Below are positions 54,601 through 64,000 of a stretch of DNA of 64,000 bases, one piece after another. The DNA lies in contig NC_089863.1 of the NCBI RefSeq assembly GCF_036373705.1, forward strand, positions 34,742,227 to 34,806,226, written 5' to 3'. The position numbers and the translations under genes were made by a program. Source of the DNA: Amia ocellicauda (lineage: Eukaryota; Chordata; Actinopteri; Amiiformes; Amiidae). A model generated the notes under the pieces. That model saw only the letters and a list, made by a program, of their open reading frames with translations, made no database searches and was not told where the DNA came from. How positions within the stretch are numbered: position 1 is the stretch's first letter; each line of letters starts with the position of its first letter.

Positions 54601-57600
54601 AGGTGAAAACACTATTTTAGGCTTAAAATACCATAATATGTTTAAGATGCTGGAAATGTGTACTGTATGTATGAAATATTAATAGGAATCAGTATTAATC
54701 ATAGAAAGCTGACCTGCTGTTAATCAGCTTGTTTACATGACTAAATGTTTGTATTTACACTATGATCTGATAGTTTTTATGTCTTGAACTTTAATTATTG
54801 CAGCACTTAAATAGATTTGCTTACTGGCCAAAAATAGTAATGCTTCTGTTTTTCTTTTGTTTCGTTATCTTAGAGAGGGAACATTACCAGGATAATGAAA
54901 TCTTGCATTCATAGTCTTTGTTGTTAACTGATTTCAATATTTAATGTATAAACATTTGATTTCCACTTGCTTGCATTATTAGTAGAAAACAGACACCCCA
55001 GTGAGGGGTTGGTAGAACAGTTAATGATGCACTTTCCTCATTTCTTACATTTTAAGAAAACATTAAAGGATTAAAAAAAAATCTTTAGAGCTACAGAAAA
55101 CACAAAATTAGTTGAACCTTGTCAGGTTACCTTTGTTACTTCTTCATTGATGACCATTCAGGAGTCCAATTTTTAATCAAAGCAGCAAGTATTACACAAT
55201 AATAAAACTAAGCTTGTTTGAAATCATCGATACAAAAAGCACATACATTGGGGGGGGGGGTGCATATAATTGGCAGCTACTACATGCTTGTCAAATCACA
55301 TTTCATCAAAAATATCTTACATATTATCAAAGGAACAGGAAAGCAACATTGAATACACGTATTTAAAACAACACAGGTATTCCAGTTCCCCCGTATTCAT
55401 TAGCCTAGTGCATTGCCACTGTTTAATGCAGTTGTAGTTTTGTCACTGACAGCAGATGGAGGAATTTATCACATACATAAATATTACAGGATGAGGACAA
55501 AATTGTGCAAGCATTAAGTTAATAACTCAAAGGTGTTCCCCTTTGGGTCAGATGGCAACACAAGTGGAGGCTACGCACTACATTGCGGCCTAGTATCTAA
55601 TTTCCTGGGGATTACACGCACCTGCGGCTTAAAGCAATCAATTAGCAACAAACAAACGAGTTGGGGGTCAGCTGATCAGGAGGACCAATACAGAGCAGAG
55701 GAACCCAGTGTGAGAGAGGGAACATGTTTCCTTTGTGATCGACAGATGCTTCATAAATAATGTTCATTTTGCTCTGCTTGTGCAACTAATGCACATATTG
55801 TTAGGAAGTGAAATTAATACGCAGGATATCAATTTTGCTGACCTTATCCTTGTAGAATTTGTAATTTGTGTTCAGATCCTTTATGGAGGAAAAAATATGA
55901 CATTCTGTCTTTAATGTTCCACTACATAGAATTAAGATTGATTGATTTCATTTGAATGAGGATTATAGATTCTCATTGTCCAAAATAAAAAGGGACATAT
56001 TCCAAAAATGAACGAGCTAGGGAAGTGCTATTACTGCTGTTTTTTTTTAATTTGTAAATTGACAATAATCTGTGAGCAAAAATGGAACCTGCATATTTAT
56101 ATCGTTTTTGGGGAAGAATATGTGCCTCACTTCATTCAGCTTCATATTCTGCAGCAGACTCCCATTAGCTGACTGGAGCGGCACTTGCTCTCAGGACTAC
56201 AGAGGGATAAGGGGGTGGGTTCAAGGTGGGGGGAGGTTGGCAGTGGATGCAGGTGGCCACTATCTGTCCATAGTTTTTAGATTTGTCTGTATTGTGGTTT
56301 GTTTTATTGGCATGTTTGCTTAATAACTTAATTACAACAACAACAAAATATTGGTTAAAATTGCTGTTTAGTCTCTGTATAAACTTTTATATCCCTAATT
56401 TATCATTGGCACCCATTGGCACTTAGCAAAGTATACAAACCAGACTTTGGGACTGCGTTCCAAAAAGGTTCGCCATCCCTGTTATAGGCACTCTCTGCCT
56501 CTGTCAAAGCCTCATCTTGTGCCATGTCTCCAGGCTTGTTTTTTTCTGTGGCAAAGTGGCCCCATCTCCTCCAGCTCTGCCTCCTCATCCTGTTCTTGTA
56601 TCTTATGATTTGCCCACTTAACAAATGTGTCTGTAGCTGCCTTAATCCTGTCAGAGACTTTTTCAATGGCTTTCAGTTTTTCCAGTGCAGCCACAACCAT
56701 TTGCTTGTCTGCAGGTATTTGGACAGTGGACCCGATGACCCTCCTCCTCTTTCCTTGAATGTAGAATTGTGTGAAATTAACCCCCAGGGCAATCTCCCCA
56801 TCACTCCCCCTAATTTGTCCTCAAGTTTGAAAACATTTCTGAAATTAAATCCCTTTCAAAACTGCCACGAAGGAGAAAAGGGAAACCTCTACATTTAAAA
56901 CCTATACCTGGTTTGACTTGTGACTTGTTACAGGAAGAGAACCGACTTACTGGGAGGTATGTGGCTGTACATCTGTATCAGGGCGGTTTCTCACTGGGCA
57001 CAGAGCTGGCCAATTCACTTTGGACGACACTTGATGAAATGACCTACAAGCAATAAGGATTATGGTCATACAAACTGGGCAGACAGTCATAAGAAAGATT
57101 ACAAACGGGAGGAGGCCATTCGACCCATCATGTTCATTTGATGTCCATTAATAACTGAGTGATCCAAGGCTCCTATCCAGTTTATTGTTGATTTGATTTG
57201 ATAAAAGTCTGTTTTGAGATCGTAGGTTATTAAAGAATATTGGATCTAAATCAAAAGAGACCATGTGCACGTGTGTAGTTTGTAACTGAATATGCAAAGT
57301 GCTGGTGAATATCCAAATCGGTGATTAACTGACGCTGGTGATGGTCTGTATCCCGTGATGAAGTGTGCATGATGAAAAGACGTAGACCCCAGTAGTGTAC
57401 AGTCTAGAGGTCAGAAAGCAGGCTATCAGAACAAGACAGGAGATCCAGGAATCGATTCTGTGGGAGAAAGCAGAAGGTCATAAACGCAGGGAGGCATAAA
57501 CAAGCCCAAAAAGGCTTGGGCTGTTGTTCAAGAGACTATGAAGACTGAGCACTGGAGATGGGACATGGAAGGGTTTAATTATTGGAGCTGATGAGCGGGG

Positions 57601-59229
57601 AGACAAGGAACAGGTGAAGTTAATTGGTCAATGAGGCAGGGATTGATTATTCAATAACCATGTGGCAACAAACAGGAGGCTAAGGAAGACACAGCAAAGC
57701 TGGAACAAGGGTGACCTCCAGCTTATTATCCAGATTTATTAATTGTATTAATGAATATGTACAATTTATTATCATCACTATAATAACATCAAGCTGTTTT
57801 TTTTTCGAACACAACACAAAGATGGCAGACCTACAGGTGTGATTGAATAAGATCAGTTTGTAAAAGCAAGTCTGGGCTCACTTTGGTTCCACAAGGTACA
57901 GATGTTCATATCATATTACTCTGTATTATTAGGCTTTTTATTAGTAGTATGTAAGTTTAGCATAATAATCATTGTCTTGGGTTCATAAAACAATTAAAAG
58001 TATTAAGGAATGTACAGTTGTGAACATATTACTATAAAAACTTAATCTATCAATAGGACAGTACTCATGGGTGCCAGTGTGAGAGAGTGCTGCATTCACA
58101 TTAAAGGAAGGTACAGATATATACTATCGAAGAAGTGTGTTAAGAACATTGTGAAACAACCAACTAAAAAAGGCTTGACATCCTGCTGAAAAGTACCTGC
58201 ATCTGCAGTCCTCATGTGTGCTTGTGTGAATGATGTAGCCTCTCATTTGAATTACTGATATGTGCCAGCAATATCTGACTATGTACAAGAAGTGGTGACA
58301 CTATACAGTGCGAGTGATTTCACTTCCGACTACATCCAGGACAAGTAGAGGTCAGTAGATTTGACCTTAATGCATTCCATGTTACATAATCAGGCCTCTC
58401 AGTGTTTGAACTGTTACTGTGCTTTGAATGCCATGTTTAAATGAACATGCAATTACCTGTTAGAGGAACTCCCTACATCTTGACAGCACTTAGCTTTTAC
58501 CGTCCAGGATGTAGGACCTCACTTACTGTACTTGCCTGTTTAAATTGTAAATTGGAATTTGTAAAATGTATTATTTTGAATTGCTGTTTTAGTTGAATTG
58601 AATTTGTAATGATTGATGCTTTTTACTTAACTGCACTTTTGCACTTTGTTTTACACTTATGTTGTAAGTCGCCCTGGCTAAGGGCATCTGCCAAGAAATA
58701 CAAATAATAATAATACCTCATGGTGGAATTGCTGCCAAGGTATGACAATCCACACGGGACAAAATGGCCTTTCCAAAATGTGCTGAATGGACTCTTGAGT
58801 CATACAGAGGCATTGCGGACAGGTTTGATTCCAGCAAATCTCTAAGTTGCACCCGTCTACACTAATCCTGTACATTAGTATCTCATTACCTCTCATACAA
58901 GATACACTGGCCAATAAGTGAAGCCATTCAAGACCATGACATTGGCTTTTGAAGGACTGGCTTCCCCGACACCCTTTGCACAGTAGACGGATGTCACATT
59001 CCAGTCTGTAGAGCACGACACATTAACAATGCACAGATATACTACAGCAGGAAACAGTTCTGTTCAATTCATCTCACTGCCTCCTGTGACCATACATGCC
59101 AATTCACCCATCTTGGTAGCTGGAATGATGCCCAATAAATAAAACTGACAGACATTGTAACATTGTTGTTTTATTGATGGAACAAAGCATGCAAAATGAA
59201 ACATAACAATCCTCCCCAGCCAATAAACA
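54601..59229. other. Arm 2 non-coding block
   Basis: The mirror of 20830-25500. A poly-G run (55252-55261), a repeat end at 57095-57135 and a SINE-like tail at 58500-58715 are the only recognised items. Confidence 0.4.
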
Positions 59230-59680
59230 GAACTAATATCACTGCTTTTCCTCGATTCTTTCTAACAGTTCAATAATTCAGTCCTGATTTGCAGAGACAG
59301 CTTTCATTTCCTTCAGCAGTTCAGTTTCCCCGCGTTCTCTTCTCCTCTCCCTCTGCTCGGATTTCCGACAGCGATCTTCCCTCTCTTGCTGTCACCATTC
59401 ATTGGTTTCTGTGAGGGTCCTTTTTGCAGACTTGGTCTGCCTGTTCAGTCAGGAATGTCCCTGCTGTATCTCCACCAGGTGTCTTGGCTCTTCCTTGTTG
59501 TGGGATGTGTTGGGGGGGGAGCTGATGTCTGCATGGCAGACACCGCTGATGCAGTGGTTGGGAAGAGACTGTTGAAGGGGCAGATTGTGGCACAGACAGG
59601 TTTGTTGCCACAGTGGTCTCTTATGAGGGTAAACCCCTTGTGTCTTGCAGAGCAGACTAGCCATTGAATGGGAGGAGAAT
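59230..59680 (-). pseudogene. Coiled-coil ORF tail, Harbinger/MSANTD-like (arm 2)
   Basis: The mirror of 20380-20810. The linker contains an extra copy of a GCAGACACCGCTGATG-type unit and lacks a stretch before the helix, so the linker has changed since duplication. Confidence 0.3.
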
Positions 59681-59831
59681 AGGTTACACAACTGAAACTG
59701 TCTTTCGAGCTCGGCTGGAACAAAAACCAGCAGGAACTAAACCAGCAGTTGGTACTAAATTGAACATTTATCTGAACTGTCACCCCCAGGATCAGGAAAC
59801 AGAGCAGATCTTACACAAAGACAGCCACAAT

Positions 59832-60715
59832 ATACAGCTCTGGAAAAAATTAAGAGACCACTGACCATTTTTCTTAAATCAGCATCTCTACATGTATGGC
59901 AGCCATTCCATTCCAGTGTCTACTGAATGAGCTACTGATTAGGTGATCACCTGGACAATTATCTTATTTAACGAGGAATATAAAAAACACTGCTGTGGTC
60001 ATCATTATCCTCTTGCAATAGGACCAGCTGGATGGTAAAAACAGTGCTAATAGTACCTCAAAAGCAGTTGGAATAAAAAAATAACTATTGACCATGCCAA
60101 AAGAGTTGAAAAGGAAAGTTCTGAGTGAGGAAAACAAAGGTTCAATTCTGGCTTTACTGGCAGAGGGATACAGTGAGCATCGGGTGGCTTCCATCCTTAC
60201 AATTTCAAAGACGACGGTTCATAAGAACAAGGTCAAGCAGCAGACATTGAGGACAACAAAGCTACAGACCGGCAGAGGACGAAAACGACTCTCCACTGAC
60301 CGGGATGACCACCAACTCATTCGAATGTCACTCGACAACCAAAGGATGACAGCAAGTGACCTACAATAAGAATGGCAAACGGCAGCTGGGGTGAAGTGCA
60401 CAGCGAGGATGGTTTGAAACAGGCTCCTACGGGCAGGGCTGAAGTCGTGCAAAGCTAGAAAAAAGCCCTTCATCAATGAGAAGCAAAGAGCCAGGCTGAG
60501 GTTTGCAAAAGACCATAAAGATTGGATAGTAGAGCACTGGAGTAAGGACATCTTCTCTGATGAGTCCAATTTCAGCATTGCCCAACATCTGGTCATCTAA
60601 TGGTTAGATGAAGACCTGGAGAGGCCTACAAGCCACATTGTCCCGCACCCACTGTGACATTTGGTGGAGGATCGGTGATGATTTGGGGGTGCTTCAGCAA
60701 GGCTGGAAATAACTA
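59832..60715 (+). mobile_element. Tc1-like transposon relic (arm 2)
   Basis: Starts at ACAGCTCTGGAAAAAATTAA and carries the transposase N-terminus from 60094, ending at 60369; SDES motif near 60560. Later codons are broken. It lacks a 3' inverted repeat, exactly as in arm 1, so the truncation came before duplication. Confidence 0.75.
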
Positions 60716-61892
60716 ATTCTATCAAACAAATACAAATTAAATTGCCTTATGGTAACCCAGGTACAATTATTTTGACACAGGCTAAATTATAGTGTCCAGT
60801 ATTATAATTTGTTCACACTCAAGAGCTACAAATGTTAAACATTTCCTCAAACCCCAGGTTCATAACAGATCACTGAAGTGATCTCTTGCTTCTACTCTGG
60901 AGTCACTAAAACAGTAACGGTGGTGGAACCATCAGTAAGTTTTATTTCGTTGTGAGAATCCATCATGCGTTGGTGGTATACAAACTAACCACAACCTCAG
61001 CTATTTAAACCCTTGTTGCCTAATTGGAACGGTTTAATACAGATTGTGTAATGTAATGACATTGAATTGACACACAATGTATCACACATGGGGATTGCAT
61101 TCCATAATAAACATCTGTCCTGAACTTGTTCCCTCATATTGTTTCCTTTAATGTGTTTATTCCATTCATTGTCTCATCGCCAGTCATTTAGGTCACAGCT
61201 TTATTATACATACACCTTTTCAGATGCTCTCTATGAACGCACACATGGGCTAAATGTGTTCGCCTGTACAGTCTGTGCAGAATGATCCCAGTGAACGCAT
61301 GCTGCGTGTCGCCATTGGCCTCGTGGTGCAGCCCGATTGACCAATCACACAGGCACTGTGTTGCCTATCCTCTACGGGATCGCTGGAATTCTGCAGATCT
61401 GCACTGAACTGCAGGAATCTGCGCTACAGGGATGTGACCAATAATAGAATCAAAAAGTCGACTGATTCAGAATGCATTTGATTAGTTTCTTGTAATTTCT
61501 CCTAATTCGAGCCTGGCAGAATATAATTTATTGATCGATGGTTTTAATCATTTATTACTAGGTCTTATACATATTACATTTTCAAACTGCATGGGAAAAA
61601 AAAGTGAATGAGAAAAGAGAAGTAATTCTCAAGACGGCCCAGCAAAACTTCACAGTCAACGGTTATCAATATCGGGAAAAGTCCTGACTGTGATCGCCCA
61701 AAAGCTGGTTTCCAGGGAGATAAGGTCACATGCTGGAGTGCCGGCCCTGCACCTGGATTGCCAGACTTTCTCTTATCAGCTTAGAAAATGTTGAGCAAAG
61801 CAACACAACTTTACACAACATAGGAAGGGTTTGAACATTTTTTATTTATTAAAAATGTTGAGTTGCGATCCTTGGTCTTCCTACACACCTAC

Positions 61893-61998
61893 CGTCCAGC
61901 CCGGCAGACAGGCACAGATGCCCAGGCCCTGGCAGCGCCCCTTGTTCTGGCAGGGGCAGCGTGGGGGGCAGCTTTGCTTTGGGCAGAAGTTCGTACAG
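61893..61998 (-). pseudogene. EGF-like exon with destroyed acceptor (arm 2)
   Basis: Corresponds to 18075-18180. The splice acceptor CCCCAG has become CCCCGG on the minus strand, so this exon could not be spliced normally. Also an Asn-Lys change (CQNKGRC). Confidence 0.6.
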
Positions 61999-62880
61999 CC
62001 GGGGGGAAACATAGTGAACCCTTTGCTGAGATCAACACACTGACACACAGGACTTTGTCCCATTCCATTTGTGTGTTCAATATAACATGGTTTCTCCTGC
62101 AACGCGGTGAGAGATTTTAACGCCTGAGGAGCACGTTATATCGGGGTAGAGCTGTAATAAATAAAAGCCGAAACTTGTACACATCCCGTTTCTCTTCCTG
62201 TCTCAGTCCTGATGCCCAGACACACTCCTACGTGCCTGCAGTCAATACAGCCTAATTGCAGAAGATCTAAATGCGCACAAAAGATGGCAACACATTTTAG
62301 CATTCCTATCAGACTAGTTCTATCCACTCTAGTTAGCTAGTAACCGAAGCGAATGCTCGTGTTAGGCCTACATCTTACAGAAGCGCTAGTTATGCTTTTT
62401 TTATAGAACAGTGTACAGCCTACAGTATTATAGATTTTAATACATTTTACATTTAATACACAAACCGTTGTGTGTTTTAGCGGAGACCCAGCAAATGTTG
62501 AGGCTGCGAGACTACTACAGCAAGGCCAATATAATCTGCCCATGTTGGAAAAAACTAAAATTATTCTTCTTCTACAATGGCAATGCTTGCAATATCACCA
62601 GTTTCAATCATGATTGCAAACTGAAGCTAACAATCTATCTGTACAGTTGTGAACTGTGTAATGACACAACGAACTTCCTGTACAATCTCAGCTACAGAAC
62701 AATTGTGTATAAGTTTTGGCTTTTATTTATTACAGCTCTATAACGCGCTCCTCAGGAGCCAAAAACTCTCAACGCGTTGCAAGAGAAACCGCATTATATC
62801 GAACACACAAATGGAATGGGACAAAGTCCTGTGTGTCAGTGTGATGATCTCAGCAAAGGGTTCACTATGTTTCCCCCCAG

Positions 62881-62960
62881 CTGTACGAACCTCTGCCCAA
62901 AGCAAAGCTGCCCCCCACGCTGCCCCTGCCAGAACGAGGGGCGCTGCCAGGGCCTGGACG
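62881..62960 (+). pseudogene. EGF-like exon with 26-bp deletion (arm 2)
   Basis: Corresponds to 17100-17205. The segment for GICACLPGW is missing between short GGCCTGG/GGCTGG repeats, shifting the frame (80 nt instead of 106). Confidence 0.6.
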
Positions 62961-63083
62961 GTAAGTGTGTAGGAAGACCAAGGATTGCAACTCAAAATGC
63001 AAAATCTCAAAACTTAAAGTTAAAATCCAGCCGAATGAGATAAGAATGAGCATCTTAATAACGACCCGAGTCGCCGCACATAC

Positions 63084-63226
63084 TCGCCGGTCGCCGCAGC
63101 CGTAGGTGCCCAGGGGGCAGGGGTCCTAGCAGCGGGAGTCACTGTAGCCGGGCAGGGAGCGGTAGGCTCCGGTCAGGGGGTTGCACTGACCTCCGTTCTC
63201 ACACTGGAAGGCCCGGCCATCACAGG
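63084..63226 (-). pseudogene. EGF-like exon with in-frame stop (arm 2)
   Basis: Corresponds to 16819-16961. It shares the AYRSLP and YSDS substitutions of arm 1 but also has TAG in place of CAG after SDSRC, so it is dead. Confidence 0.6.
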
Positions 63227-63585
63227 CTGCAAGACAGCAACGGCGATACAGGGTTACACTGACCACACGACTGCTGGCCTGGAGGGTCATTTGTGCCGAC
63301 ATTTAAAAAATAAAAACTTATATAAATAAATAAATAGCCCCCGCATATAAATTCAGTCCCAGCAGACATGGCATGGTTAGACACTCGGGTGTGAATTGTA
63401 GGAACTGAAGGAGGGCAGAGATGAGATTTGAAGGCAGCAGTTGCCCAGGGAGTGAGAGTGAGGGCAGAGAGAGGGGACGGGGGCAAGAGAGGTCCGTGGT
63501 GTGTCAGAGGACATGATGAGATACAGCGGCCTGATTCGGTTACCCTGTGTAGCTCCTGAGGGGGTGACCATCTCCTCCCTTCTTC

Positions 63586-63980
63586 TCATGGCCAGCAGCA
63601 GAAGAGCCTCTTCCACAAGGGCTCCTTCGCTGGCCTCTGTCGCTGGGAGGCAGTGCAGCACTCCAGGGCCCGAGAGGCACAGCTCCTGACCTGTGCGTCA
63701 CTCTCCTCCTGCAGGGCCTGCGTCAGAGCTGGAGACACAGGGAGAGGACAGGCTGAACACACAGCTCTGGTGTGTCTGAGTGACAAGAGAGGGCACAGCA
63801 ACAGGCCGACGCACTCTGTTCCAGCCCAGCAGCAAAGACTGGCTCTTTACACACAGCCAGGACCAGAGCAGCAGTGACATGGTAACACACTGACGCACTC
63901 AAGGGCTGCAATACCTCCGACGCTCTGATCCACCCATCGACGACTGAGGAGGGACTGTGGGATGTTTTTAATCAGGGACT
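63586..63980 (-). CDS. MROH terminal exons, second copy (arm 2)
   Basis: Minus-strand exons 63980-63915 and 63728-63586, matching MROH exons 18 and 19. The last encodes LTQALQEESDAQVRSCASRA, a HEAT helix pair, and ends LFCCWP followed by TGA (63588-63586). The upstream part lies beyond the window. Splice sites are intact (donor GTATTG). It may be the end of a complete second MROH gene. Confidence 0.6.
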
Positions 63981-64000
63981 CTGTGGGTCAGAGAAAGCAA

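Larger units (their letters stand above)
61847..63010. repeat. Inner palindrome around an EGF exon (arm 2)
   Basis: 61847-62185 is inverted at 62700-63000. Same architecture as 16999-18215. Confidence 0.85.
51740..64000 (-). repeat. IR1 arm 2 of the >12 kb inverted duplication
   Basis: The inverted counterpart of 16178-28317. The match is still unbroken at the last base of the window, so the arm extends further and may contain more of a second MROH copy. It carries extra sequence at 61308-61437 and 63270-63400 relative to arm 1. Confidence 0.95.

Overview
The window is vertebrate nuclear DNA, most likely from a ray-finned fish. The support is GT-AG multi-exon genes, several Tc1/mariner families, a Gmr1-like Gypsy element, DIRS-like RT remains, fish-type tRNA-derived SINEs and many AT-rich microsatellites. 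The species cannot be fixed from sequence alone. Most of the sequence is transposon-derived. Real host genes are few: a MROH (maestro HEAT-like repeat) gene, an MS4A tetraspan gene, two copies of the 3' half of a BTG/TOB-family gene, and decayed EGF-repeat exons.

Layout. 1-2562: minus-strand 5' part of a Gmr1-like LTR retrotransposon (LTR, gag, protease, integrase zinc finger). 2635-6513: left copy of inverted duplication 'IR2'. 6980-8720: palindromic tRNA cluster (Phe, Arg, Ala/Val-like, Leu-like). 9630-10839: collapsed Gypsy element. 11439-16592: MROH gene, 19 exons. 16178-28317: arm 1 of a large inverted duplication 'IR1', holding MROH terminal exons, EGF exons, a Tc1 relic and BTG 3' exons. 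28317-32151: right copy of IR2, directly abutting arm 1. 32158-33021: hAT-like element with target-site duplication. 34301-48014: complete six-coding-exon MS4A gene; its about 9.9 kb first coding intron carries a near-intact DD36E Tc1/mariner element and a decayed 3.2 kb unclassified DNA transposon. 48700-51740: Tc1, DIRS-like, Gypsy integrase and Tc1 relics. About 51740-64000: arm 2 of IR1, still in duplication at the window end.

The main large-scale signal is two interleaved inverted duplications (centres near 40.05 kb and 17.4 kb). Flipping the segment between the IR2 copies would turn the IR1 arms into direct repeats. The present layout is therefore explained by a tandem segmental duplication followed by IR2-mediated inversion. 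MS4A is the one clearly intact gene and lies in the single-copy spacer. The duplicated genes at the edges are partial or decaying. I see no operon-like or defence-system organisation and no CRISPR array.
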